From assembly GCA_037176885.1 (NCBI GenBank), contig JAWWNJ010000153.1, forward strand, positions 372,001 through 436,000: a DNA stretch of 64,000 bases. Direction: 5' to 3'. The translations under genes and the position numbers were made by a program. The DNA comes from Favolaschia claudopus (lineage: Eukaryota > Basidiomycota > Agaricomycetes > Agaricales > Mycenaceae). The notes beneath the pieces were generated by a model. The model ran no database searches. It was not told the DNA's origin and was given only the letters and a program-made list of their open reading frames with translations. This document shows positions 24,017 through 34,380 of this stretch, in pieces; the stretch's first letter is position 1, and each line of letters starts with the position of its first letter.

Positions 24017-24307
24017 ATGCAGTTCTCCGCCCTCGTCACCGCTGCCCTCCTTACCCTCGCTGCCGCCACCCCCCTCGAGACCAGAGGGGGTAAGGAGCCT
24101 GAGGTGCCTCTCTGCCCCGCAGGCCTCTTCTCCGTCGCCCAGTGCTGCGCCACCAACGTCCTGGGCGTTTTGGGCCTCGACTGCGCGGACCCCGGCCCCA
24201 AGGCGATCAACGGCGCCGCGTTCAAGAAAGTTTGCGCTGAGGACGGCAAGGCCCCCGCCTGCTGCGTGCTCCCCATCCTCGGACAATGCGTCCTCGCCAA
24301 TCCTTGA
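24017..24307 (+). CDS. Class II hydrophobin-like secreted protein, single exon
   Basis: Hydrophobins are small amphipathic proteins that self-assemble at air-water or wall surfaces. The start at 24017 gives a signal peptide (QFSALVTAALLTLAAATP). The mature part shows CPAGLFSVAQCCATNVLG, LGLDCADP, FKKVCAEDG and APACCVLPILGQC. The eight Cys are spaced C-9-CC-11-C-16-C-8-CC-7-C, with the class II signature CPxGLFS..QCC.....L..DC. The last spacing is 7, where the class II proteins I know have about 10. Class II members are known mainly from ascomycetes and usually have introns; this frame is uninterrupted and GC-rich, unlike its intron-dense neighbours. Horizontal acquisition or retrocopying is possible. 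Cerato-ulmin-like is another name for the same family. Confidence 0.8.
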   Translation: MQFSALVTAALLTLAAATPLETRGGKEPEVPLCPAGLFSVAQCCATNVLGVLGLDCADPGPKAINGAAFKKVCAEDGKAPACCVLPILGQCVLANP

Positions 24308-24829
24308 AAACTGACTTCATTTGTACGTCGTTCAACTCCGAATAATGACTTGATAGTTTGACTGATCGTGCGTGCAGCATATACCAAATCAACCGATGGA
24401 CATTCTTTTCGCACACATTTTGTCAATGTATTGGGTGGATTAGAATGAGGGTGCTCGTACTTAGCACGCGGTTGCAGATGTCTCGTAATTTGTTTGAAGT
24501 TGTTCTGGTGTTGTCAAAGTACTGTTGGAATCGATGTTCTATGTGTTCTTGGTGGCCTGGTCGGCCTGTGAAAATGTCTGAACCGGTTTATTGTCGTGGA
24601 CAGATCGCGATCTTCTTCCCTGTGCTGCCTCCGAATGAATCGTTGAAGAAAAAAAAACTGAAAGATCGACATCCCAGTGCACCCCAACGAATTGAACGTC
24701 GTGTCAGGGCATATTTTTCTGCGTAAGTATATCCTGGGCGAGTGTTACCGTACACACAAGTGCATCAGGCTTCATTTATCAGAGTTTCGAGTAGCATTGC
24801 TGTTGATTGGTTTGAAGGTGCTCAACGCT
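24308..24829. other. Hydrophobin 3' flank
   Basis: No gene. AT-rich 3' UTR-like sequence up to the first tRNA-like unit. Confidence 0.5.
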
Positions 24830-24865
24830 GAAAAAGAAAAAAAGAGAGAGCTTCATGCCGGGAAG

Positions 24866-24958
24866 CGCACCTCGAGGAGTCGAACCTCTGCTCTTTTCGC
24901 CGTCGTAGCTGCACAGACAGGATATCAAGTCAGCGTGTGTGGCCGACACAACGGTGCG
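24866..24958 (-). ncRNA. tRNA-like unit 1
   Basis: B-box GGTTCGACTCC. Acceptor halves pair in six of seven positions, followed on the minus strand by a strong T-run (rc of 24830-24845). Confidence 0.4.
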
Positions 24959-25120
24959 TTGGGAACTTACCATCTGAGCCTGACTTTGTGTGAACGTATC
25001 AGCCTCAGCGTATCGTGCCGGGAAAAGAGGGAAGTCGACTCTGAGTCTGTTCCTGATGAGTTTTCTTCAGAAGAATGAACGCCGGGAAAGAAAATAAAAG
25101 CCACGTGAAAACTTATCTAG

Positions 25121-25219
25121 TGCACCCAGAGGAATCGAACCTCGCTGTATTTCCCTCTGCCGGTAATCGTACATATTCTCGACAAAGCAAGTCAGTAGTA
25201 TCCCGGACACGAAGGTCCA
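25121..25219 (-). ncRNA. tRNA-like unit 2
   Basis: B-box GGTTCGATTCC is perfect. Acceptor halves TGGACCT and GGGTGCA pair in about six positions. TTTT follows near 25095. Confidence 0.35.
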
Positions 25220-25297
25220 TCGAGGAACTCACTAGCTGGGGCTAACATGAGATGGTTTAGCTGAAAAGCTCGATCGCGAGACCGTAAGGAAAAGGGG

Positions 25298-25364
25298 AAA
25301 ACGAGGAGTCAAGCCTCGTTTGATTTCGCTAGTCCATGATATCGAGCGGAAACAAGTGATGGTA
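25298..25364 (-). ncRNA. tRNA-like unit 3, split by a transposon
   Basis: The 3' half with a decayed B-box (GGCTTGACTCC). Its 5' half continues at 26180 beyond the 809-bp element; rejoined, the sequence aligns with unit 6 around GTGGTAGA. Confidence 0.35.
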
Positions 25365-26173
25365 TATGGCGGTCAAAGTGCACTTTTAAGTTTGCGACAC
25401 ATATACTGACCTCGCGACACATATATTGACCAAAAATTGATTTTGCGACACTTATGTGCATTTTGAGGCTGTGATTCAAAGCGTCGCGATTTCGACGGAT
25501 TCGCGACACTTTTATACTCGTCAATCGAAATCGCGACACTTTTTGAACAAGTTCGGGCCTTCGGCAATATTGATCTCTGAGATGTTTCATCAACACAGCC
25601 ACATTGCTTCAAGTGAATGTAGTGGAGAGTTGAACGTGAAAGCCAGGATGATGGGCAAAACAGAGAACCCAAGTAGAGATAGAACTGCTCGGCATACGAG
25701 ACTACCTGTGAAGCTCCGCTTGCAGCTCTTTACCATTAGGCTGAGCCTACCAGACTCCGAGTCTGGATCACATCACTCGTTGAAATTCAACCAAATCTTA
25801 CTGCTTTTCAACAGAATAATCCTAAAAGCTATCAGAGCTGCTGAGGCCTTCCTTTTTAAAGGCTCTTGGCTACAGCGTTTCCGATGCCAAAAGCACACAG
25901 CGTGAAAATGAACACCCAAAGCCTCACACTGATGTCGGCCCGCTCTGATGCGATCAGATCCGAGGATCGATGCCGTAGGAAAAATGTGTTCAATAAAAGT
26001 GTCGCGATCTTGAATGGCAAGTGTAAAAGTGTCGCGAATCCGACGAAATCGCGACACTTTTATTGACAGCTTCGAAACACATATAAGTGTCGCAAAAATG
26101 AAATTTGGTCAATATATGTGTCGCGAGGTCAGTATATGTGTCGCAAACTTAAATGTGCATTTTGACCGCCATA
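25365..26173. mobile_element. 809-bp non-autonomous inverted-repeat transposon
   Basis: Termini TATGGCGGTCAAA (25365-25377) and TTTGACCGCCATA (26161-26173) start inverted repeats about 190 bp long and mostly identical by eye. The 6-bp ATGGTA directly flanks both sides (25359-25364 and 26174-26179) as a target duplication. The repeats are packed with GCGACAC words in both orientations, probable transposase sites. The central part (25.57-25.98 kb) has no transposase-like frame. Superfamily not assigned: a 6-bp duplication with these ends does not match one I know well. Confidence 0.75.
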
Positions 26174-26551
26174 ATGGTAGACTTGGAGGGGGGTGAGCTG
26201 AGCTTGGATGCCCAATCGAGTTGAATGGAAGAGCTTGATCGACGAGAATCCTAAAAGTTTGAATACATAAAATAGATCAATATTCAACGTTATTCAACCT
26301 ACATCCCAAAACGTGAAGTCGATGTTCAGGACTATGATTCGAATCTCATGCTATTTCTCTGCGAGGAAAAGAGCAGTAGGTCAGCGCGATCATCTACACG
26401 CACAGGTGCTTTCAGGAACTCATTTGGAGACGTCGAATGCATGCAGTACACCGCAACTAATCTTGGGTCAATGAAGACAGGCGTCGCTGAGAATCGGAAG
26501 ATTGATACAACAGATAGGGAAAAAGAGAAGCTGAAATCAGACGACGAGAAG

Positions 26552-26645
26552 AGCACTTCAGGGGGTCGGACCTCGGTTTGTCTCGCTGCCGTAGAAGATT
26601 TGGTGCGGTGAATGAGATTGAGTTTGTTATGTATGCGAAGGTGCG
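26552..26645 (-). ncRNA. tRNA-like unit 4
   Basis: Decayed B-box (GGTCCGACCCC), 5' acceptor CGCACCT intact, TTTTT near 26520. Confidence 0.3.
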
Positions 26646-26815
26646 TTGTCGAGTCCGAGTAGAGCATGGTGAAAATTTGTTGCGAGGTGTTCTCGTTGCC
26701 TTCAGAAGTTCAAGAAATGAACTCAAAATTGAGCTGTTTTCTGCGAGAGATTCCTCGAACAATAATTGCGAATTGACACGGAAAATAGAGAAAAAAGGCA
26801 GCAAGGCGACAGAAG

Positions 26816-26910
26816 CGCACGTCGAGGAGTCGACCCTCGTTTTGTTTCGCCGTCACGAGATTTTTTCTTGTGGCAAATGACGTTGAGTTTATCCTGTACG
26901 CAAAGGCGCA
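26816..26910 (-). ncRNA. tRNA-like unit 5
   Basis: B-box GGGTCGACTCC and T-stem CGAGG/CCTCG. TTTTTT follows at about 26790. Confidence 0.35.
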
Positions 26911-27103
26911 GTGTCGAGTTTGGTAGTGAGAGATTAACCTTTCAGCTTCTGTGAAGGAAGATGCCGCGTTGCCTCAAGAAGTATGAGAAATGAATCCAAA
27001 ACAGTGAGTTGCTCGCGGCGAGATTTCTTGGTAAACACTGCGTCTGGGTGGATTGACGCGAAAGAGAAGAAAAAAGGTGGAATGGAATCCAGAGACTGGG
27101 CAG

Positions 27104-27198
27104 CACACCTCGAGGAGTCAGACCTCGCTCAATTTTGCTGTGAGGGAAATCTTTCTTGTGGTAGATGACGTTGAGTTTGGTACGTACGTCAAGGTGCG
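27104..27198 (-). ncRNA. tRNA-like unit 6
   Basis: Acceptor halves CGCACCT and AGGTGTG pair with one wobble. B-box is GGTCTGACTCC. TTTTTT follows near 27070. Shares CAACGTCAT and CCACAAGAAA with unit 5. Confidence 0.35.
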
Positions 27199-27407
27199 TT
27201 GTTGAATCCGGGTAGTGAGATGCCAATCTTGCAGCGTCTTGGGGGGGAGGGGTTCACATTTGCTGCGGATGGATGAGAAATGAATTCAAAAATGAGTTCT
27301 TCGCAGCAACAGATTTCTGTTTTCTGATTTCGATCTTGAAAAACACTGAGTGAGTGGGATTGACGCGAAAGATTGGGGGGAAAAGGTAGGATCATGACGA
27401 CATCAAG

Positions 27408-27492
27408 CGCACCTCGAGGAGTTGAACCTCAGTTTATCTGGCTGTCACGGAAGTGTTCGTATATGGACGGCTGGCCCGTACGCGAAGGTGGG
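27408..27492 (-). ncRNA. tRNA-like unit 7
   Basis: Shortest unit (85 nt), within the range of long-variable-arm tRNAs. B-box GGTTCAACTCC; TTTT follows near 27380. Confidence 0.35.
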
Positions 27493-27658
27493 TTGTTGAG
27501 CCTGATCGTGAGTGATCAACTTTGTACCGTTTCCGCGTTACCTTGAGAAGTATGCCAATTGAAAAACGAGTTGCCTTTGGCGAGAGATTTCCGATTAGAA
27601 AAAGTTACAGTTCTAAATTTTAGGCGAAAGAGAGAAACAGGACAAGACGGCGACGCAG

Positions 27659-27759
27659 CGCACCTCGAGGAATCGAACCTCGTTTCATTTAAATTTAGCT
27701 GTCACGGAAAGTTTTGCAAGGAGTATCGTAGTAGCATTTGACCGGTACGCGAAGGTGCG
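27659..27759 (-). ncRNA. tRNA-like unit 8
   Basis: Acceptor halves CGCACCT and AGGTGCG pair perfectly, and B-box GGTTCGATTCC is perfect with a 5-bp T-stem. The downstream T-run is weak. The best-preserved ends of the array. Confidence 0.4.
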
Positions 27760-27760
27760 T

Positions 27761-28130
27761 TGTTAGATTTGGTAGTGCGTGGTCAATATTGTAGCGTCTT
27801 GGAAGGGAGATTTCGTGTTGCCTGCAGAGGTAAGAGAATTTTTGCTGCATTTGATTCTGATTTCAATTGGAAAGACGCTGAGAGTTGAGGATCGGGTACA
27901 ACAGCCGCCATTCCGTTTGAGTATGAGCGATTCGACGGTGCCAGCGAACTAGTCTGAGCATTGGCAACTCCCTTGAATATCGTGGCGGAAACACTGAATT
28001 TTGCGTTCGGCGAAACCAGAACAGATCTAGACGCTCCTGCGGGCCGATGTGGTCAAAGCAACAGATATCCCAGTTCAAATACTCTACAAGCTCGCGTCTG
28101 ATCGAAAAGCAAAGAGACAAGCAGTGAGCG
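27761..28130. other. Spacer between tRNA-like array and transposase-like gene
   Basis: Holds a further spacer block of the array up to about 27850. A frame at about 28045-28210 overlaps the proposed start of the next gene in another phase. I could not identify transposon ends here. Confidence 0.4.
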
Positions 28131-31100
28131 ATGTCGCCGCCCAGCATCGAGGCGGTGGTCTGCCACTCAAGAGATGGCAGATCGTTGGATCGGGCACACA
28201 CATCAACATACGTAAGGGTACCCTCCCCCCCCCAAATGCGGTTAACACAGCTTATTACCGTTTTCTGTACTTCTGGACGAGTGGCTCAACGATTCGTCTC
28301 TTTCGCTGTAGCAGGGCCTCTTCTGGCCCTCCTATAGCGCCTATCTGCTTGCGAGCAACTCAACACCGCACTATACGCGACTTTACACGCGCTGAACGCG
28401 TCGAATGAGCCAAGTGACCACTTTGTAAATAGTGCACATACACTTCGTTCTGGCCACCACTGGCAGCAAAACAATGCGCTCGAAGACTCGGGGCGCTTAT
28501 CTCCCTCTCCCTTCTGCTCAGAAGGTTCATACTCCTCCATAAAATCGGGCACCAATGTACATTTCTCCACATTTTCTGTCAACGAATCCGACGGACTTCT
28601 TCGGTGTCCCAAATGCGATAAAACTTTTGCTGCGGGGGCGAACGAAGCTTCGCTACAGAGTCATATGAATGGGAAATCATGTCGAGGTATGTTTTGATTC
28701 ATTTCTTTCAATCATGTTGCGGTAACATGGCATTCGCATCAGGAAATTCGGGTTTTCGTCAGTCGTCAAAAACACCGTATACCTTGCGGCAAATCCCTCC
28801 AAATTCAAGCTCTATGGGGGTCCCGTTACCCGTCCCGTTACCCTCACCCACTCGTGCTGGATGCCCAGGATGTCCGCTTTCATGGGAATCCGACACATTC
28901 TGGTCGACATATCCATTTCACATACACGACGTCAATTCAAGATATAATCCGAGTTACTCCTTCGTATCCCTGTCTCCTCCAACCATACGTTCTGCCAAAT
29001 GCCTTCAGGACTGTGGTACTCCGGGTGAGCCCTGCACATGGTGCTTGACTCTTCCCCACGATGTCGAGGCTGTTCGAGATAGAGCTGGATTATCTTACGG
29101 TCAAGTGCGAGTAGAGCAGCGACTCAATCATGACCAGCTCTCTGAAAAGATAGAAAAGTTGAAGCAACAGGTGAATGGCATGAAACTCGAGGTAACCGTA
29201 TCTTCTTAACATTACATTCCTGACCTGATCTCAATTTCGACAGAAACTCAACCTGAGTCGTTCGCTTGCTTCTGCTCGCGGGCAGATTTACGAATACAAG
29301 ATGATATTTCAATACCTTGGCACTCATGCGGTCCCGGGGATCCACCGCATGTTCCCCAATGCCCTGAAATTCGGTTGGGGAGCTAAAATGTTCTTTGACC
29401 GGCTTCAGGAAGCTTTTTCCGGCGATTACATCCCTCGAAATTATACTCAGTACGAGATAGATCTCGCAATCCTTCTATATGAACTCGGGGGCGGCTCTGC
29501 CGTGCACGCGATGAATCACTCGATCTTTGCGCTTCCTTCCCGTCAAACAATTGAACCGTACCGCAGGGAGCATCGCCCTAAACCGTGCCTTAGCGATGTC
29601 AACGTCCTCACAATCTCCCAGAATATATCCACTATGTTCGGGTCACACCAGGGCAAAGACGGGAAGATTCGGGAGACCCCAATTAAAAAGTGCGGGCATA
29701 CCTTGATGTTCGACGAGACTGCCCTTCACCCGAGCGTGGAATATATGACATCCACTGATGAAATGGCGGGCTTTTGTCTCGAACACGTCAGCGAGCTTGA
29801 GACACTTTTGGTGGGCAAAGACACACGCTCTGTCGAAGCAGCGGTCGCAGCTGTCAAAGATGGTAAGGTCCATATTGCGCAAGAAGTCACCGTCGGTGCT
29901 ATTGCTCATCTCGCGCGAGACAATTATGGGGCGAAACCAATTTTTGTCGGGCCATCTTGTAAGAAGGGGGATTGGAGGCGAATGCTGGAGATCTTGCAAA
30001 GCGCGCTAGAGGCTTGGAATAACTCGCCAGATGGGGCAGCGAAACACGGGGACATTTGGATCGCCTCGTCAGACGGGGATTACAAACGTCGTATTGCGTT
30101 ATTCATGTTGTGCATGCACAGCGAAATTCTTCCCGGCAATCCCCTCTATTCGTTGATATGTGACCTCGTTGGGTTCAACCGGCGAGTGGGGAAAAATAAT
30201 CTCGTAATGGACATGGACTACCGACACCTATTCAAACGTATGTTACTTGTTTAAATTTCCGACCCGCATTGACGTTTCTCATCGTATGTGGACAGGTCTA
30301 TGCACACTTCTGTGTTCTTGGCTTGGAATGTTAGTCAACGGTGTCTGTGTGAACCGGGACATGCTTGTTCTGTGGTTCGAACGTTTAGTGAATCATGATT
30401 GGTCCGAGGGAAGCATTGAAAGTCTTTTGCACCCTAAAGACGCACAGAATGTTTCTCGTGCCGTCCAGCTTCTCCTCTGTGTTGTAGAGATCCAAACCAT
30501 TGACAAGGATGATTTGGATCCCAGCGAAGAGGCAGAGTTCGAAGCTCTTTGTCTTCTCGGCAAAGTCTTTGATTCTCTGCTTCAACCTTTCATAAACCCG
30601 GGCCTATCCCTTTCGGAACAGATCACATCCCTTGTAACCTTCGCCCACCTTGCATGCGGTCTCTTTCTCCAGAACAGCACGTCGTTCATGTCCAACCAGC
30701 TCTACGGCGACTTGCAAACCATGGTCAAAGCCGCCATCATGATGGTAGCACAAACCCAGAACCTTGACCCGCTTCTCGACGTGCTCATTTGCCTCCTCGG
30801 CGACAATCCCGTCGAGACTCTGTTTGGTCGGACACGCATGAAAGGGGGCCATAATCCAAATTTCGGTCCCATTGAGTTCTTAATCCGAGTCGCCTCGTCG
30901 ATGAACATGGATGATGTTTATGACCACCATCCCGAGCTTGAGAAAAAGCCACGCCGCTTAAACCTTGTCCGCGGACGCGACGCTGATCATGTGGGGCCCA
31001 AGCAATGGCGCGGTGAAATTTCTGCAGGCAGCTGCAATTTAAAAACTTGCTGGGAGGCTGGAGTCAATGCAGCTGAGGAGATCTTGCGCAAGCACTCCGT

Positions 31101-32974
31101 ATCAGAACCGAAATCATTTGCCGAGCACTTTCGGAAGGCGGCGGATGTGGACCTCTTACGACCCTTTGGTGGGAAATACCCCGCGCTGTCGGCAGAGAAC
31201 GACCGTTCCTTGGCTAATGTTACCGCCGATTCTCCCGACTCAAACACCACAGCTTCGGAGTCAAATGTTGATACTTCGATCAACCCTGTCGGCCAATTTG
31301 ATTATCGAGCAGCGCTTGAGCAGGCCCAGAGTATTGCCACATCCACCGAGCCTCATTCTATCTTTGCAACTATCGACTCTGACGGTCATCGTTGTCATAA
31401 GAAGGCCATCGTGCGCACGTATTTCGATATGACACAAGATATTCATAGCAGTCATGACCGCCTTCTGCGGGTCCGGGGGTTCACCATTGGTGGAAAAACC
31501 TGGGAGAGAGAGGGCGTGGATGGAGCCATTGTATCTGATTCTACACATTTTTCATTCGGAGATCTGTTTGCAACTTTTATTTGCTACAACGGCACACATC
31601 TAGCATTGGCCCTCGGGCGTACAACCCTTATCAAGCGTGGACTTCCGGGCAGCAAATCCCCTTCGATATCTGCCATACCTCTTGCCGAGCTCAATCTTCC
31701 GAACTCTCCATGGACAGTTTGCGGACAAATATTCTCTCTTGTCCCTCTGGAGGCTCATGGGTCTGAGTGGGTTTGGGACGGTAAATTTGTATCGCTGTCA
31801 CTCAAGAAAAAGGGGAAATCTGCCTCCGGCAATGTGTCACAAATGCGGAACGTTCAATTTTCGGTGCCAAGCAGATTAATTGAACCCATCAAGCTGGATG
31901 ATAGACGAGACGCAACTGTATCGGATTTGGAGACTGTTGAAACTATTATCGGCTCAGTCTCCGAACGGAAGAAGACATGGATCTTCCCCAACCAAACACT
32001 GTTATCTGTGTGGATGCGCCTAAAAGATCGCATTGAAAAAGATGAGACTTTACACGACAAACTGCCAGTCTTCGCTGGTGTGCAGGATGGCAGGTTCCCA
32101 TATCAAGCCGCACCAATGGAAGGTGAGTAGTCTGCTTGTCTGCTCCTGTATCCAGAACTCAGAATTTCGTTGTAGACTATCAAGGAGTGATTTATTCATT
32201 CTCAGTCGTTGGTACGCCCATCTACGAAGCAATTATCAACCGACAAGCTTGCCGAGTTTGTGGTAAATCTGTTAAGGATACAGATATTCAAACACACATG
32301 GGTGAACATATTCGAAAGTCCCTCCGAGAGGTTCCCGAAGACGGCATTAAGTACCCGGTCCGTCGGTCTCTAAAAGTTTTTCCCGCTTCATTAACTTTCG
32401 GTCTTCATTGTCTGCCCAGGTGGCCAAATCTTATCCATGTGGCACATGCGGGCGCTCGATGGACGACGGAGCATGCGCAGTCCGAATCAAGAGCGCAAAA
32501 TGTGACTCCGACTGCCCATCCTCATATGCTTTCCAAATTCGTGCAGCATCCACTTTCCGTGACACTCGTCCTTGCACCAATGTGCCAATTTCTTGTCCAT
32601 TTGATTGCCAACAAACTCACTGGAAATATAACTTCCCTCAGCATCTCAAGGAGCGTCATCCTTCTTGGCAAACTCTAGTTTCCCAGAGCTTTATCGAACA
32701 GATTACTGTAACACGGGAAGAAGAGCTGAAGCTCGGCATCCCCGAATCAAAAGCAGTGCTTTGGCCCCCACCACCCGCGCCCCAGCCACCCTCCTCGCCT
32801 TCTTGTGGTCAAAAGCGCCCTGCATCGGGGTCACCCCGAACCCCACGCGGCCGGTACCGCCTTCACTGTAAAGAGCCCCATAATGGCAAGTTTCCGCGCG
32901 TGTTTTGGATATTACCTGGGGCAGAAAGTACCTCTCAAAAGATCGCTCCAATCATTGGTGATGTATTCACGTAG
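28131..32974 (+). CDS. Large transposase-like protein of a basidiomycete DNA transposon
   Basis: Multi-exon gene of a type repeated across agaricomycete genomes; I take it as transposon-encoded. Model: exon 1 28131-28213 (uncertain), about 28337-28686, 28743-29191, 29244-30237, 30296-32122, then 32176 on to a stop at 32974. Domains in order: a zinc finger (CPKCDKTFAAGANEASLQSH), a Cys-rich stretch (KCLQDCGTPGEPCTWC), a coiled coil (HDQLSEKIEKLKQQVNGMK), and a core with LMFDETAL, IWIASSDGDYKRRIAL and NPVETLFGRTRMKGGHNPN. The core spacing suits an RNase-H-like D-D-E nuclease with a helical insert before the last E. The C-terminus has CRVCGKSVKDTDIQTHMGEH and CGTCGRSMDDGAC fingers, then a Pro-rich tail. 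The long exons are open and look intact. Superfamily not assigned; ends of the element were not found. Confidence 0.7.
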
Positions 32975-33346
32975 TCGCGTACTGTACATGTCCTCCCCAA
33001 TGCACCAGCAAGTCGTCGTTTGCAAGGCGTACGAATGATGACAATATGTGCTGACAAGATTCCCAAATGGAGTCGAAAAACGTGACGGTTACGTTGGTTG
33101 ATCAATGTGCGAGATCCAAAGATCAGTCAACTCTTGCTGCCACTGGTCGTGGTTGATCGTATGAAGTGTGACTCACCCACGTCACATCAGATCAAATCAC
33201 CTCGATCAACACCAACTCCCCCCCAACTCCCCCCCTTTTGTCCCAACTCCGAGCTCGTCCGCGTCTTGCTCTGCTCTTGCGCTAGCTCGAGGCTCGAGCT
33301 CGCCTTCCACCTCCTTCTGCTCTCCTCTCCCAGCCTTCCTCCGACC
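32975..33346. other. 3' flank of transposase-like gene
   Basis: Contains GGTTGATCAATGTGCGAGATC and similar GTTGATC words, possibly near the element end, then a C-rich pyrimidine tract at 33218-33240. No gene. Confidence 0.4.
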
Positions 33347-34380
33347 ATGATGCGCTCCTCCTCTTCGTTCACCCTATCCACCGTCATTCTCTCCCTCCTC
33401 CTCCTCGCCGTCTCCGCCGCCCCCACCAAACACGCCGAAATCCAATGCCGGGCGGCAGAGAAGAAGCCATAGCGTCTACCAGCTCCCTCGCCGTAGACCA
33501 CCCGCAGCTGACTACATGTGTGTATCAGGGCGGCGCGGGGTTCTGCACGTACTTCCCTGCGGTGCGTCTTCCTTCTCTCTTCGCCTCTGCGTGCGTCGAT
33601 ATTGATAGCTGAGGTGTGATGCGCTGTAGGCCTGCTTCTTCTTGTCTGGCTCTTCGCAATGCCGGATGGTAATAGCACGGAATCTGAGCATCACGTACGT
33701 CTTCCCTTTTCCCTTCTTCCCACCGTCCCTCGACAACACCACTCACACAAACCATAGCACCGACGCTCCTCTACCGCCGGCTTCAACGCCACCCCCACCT
33801 CCGCCCTCGCGCCTCCTCCGCCGATGCCTCACCCCCACCGCCGCCTGTATCATCCGACTCCACGCCGGTTCCCCGACGCCGGCTTCGGCTTCGGGTGGTG
33901 CTCATCCGCCCCCGTATCTCCGTTGTCAGCTAGCGGAGCAGGGCAGAGTCGCGGCTGCCTCGACTCACGCTGTGCGCGGGCTCGGGGCGTCAGTCGTGCC
34001 TGAAGTCGTTGCGGCGGTATGACGTTACCGGAATACACGACATGGACTACAGGACAGACTTGAGGCGCGCGCCGGGTCATCCTTTCGCACTGATGTCCCT
34101 CGACTTCGATGTGTGTGCAGGCGGAGGGTGTGTGGCTGACGATGCGATTGACTGGATAGGACGGCTCCTCCCGATACCCCACAGGAAGAGCTGGCATCTC
34201 GTACGTCTCCTCCTCTCCATCTTCTCCTCCTGCCTCTCACTAACCCTGTCCCCCTCTCCCCACGCAGAACCGACGCCCCATTCATCACAGCTCTTACCCA
34301 TTCACCGTCGGGTCCGCACTCACCTCAGCCGTATCACTGCCTCTTCCGACGTCTGGCTCACCGCCAACGTCGACCGGTGA
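33347..34380 (+). pseudogene. Remnant of a small secreted protein gene feeding the exon array
   Basis: The ATG at 33347 opens MMRSSSSFTLSTVILSLLLL AVSAA, a good signal peptide. Downstream pieces read LTTCVYQGGAGFCTYFPA (about 33506-33560) and ACFFLSGSSQC, Cys-containing blocks seen in small secreted basidiomycete proteins, then Pro/Ser/Thr-rich STDAPLPPASTPPPPPPS. The frame between the signal exon and the first Cys block is broken by TAG at about 33470 without a plausible intron, so I call it damaged. The Ser/Thr/Pro tail is the unit amplified in the following array. Confidence 0.35.

Larger units (their letters stand above)
24830..27760 (-). repeat. Tandem array of tRNA-like units
   Basis: Eight related segments occur at intervals of roughly 180-310 bp, with one larger gap caused by a transposon and possibly a lost unit. 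Read on the minus strand each has a 5' acceptor-like CGCACCT, a T-arm-like GAGGTTCGATTCCTC (RNA polymerase III B-box), a complementary AGGTGCG, and a T-run 20-45 bp further on, as in pol III terminators. The spacers are also related (TTGCCTTGAGAAGTATG-like and GCGAAAGAGAGAAA-like blocks recur), so the repeating unit is about 260-300 bp. Lengths of 85-101 nt between acceptor halves exceed a normal tRNA. A canonical A-box and a foldable anticodon arm are not evident, so the isotype cannot be assigned. Confidence 0.6.
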
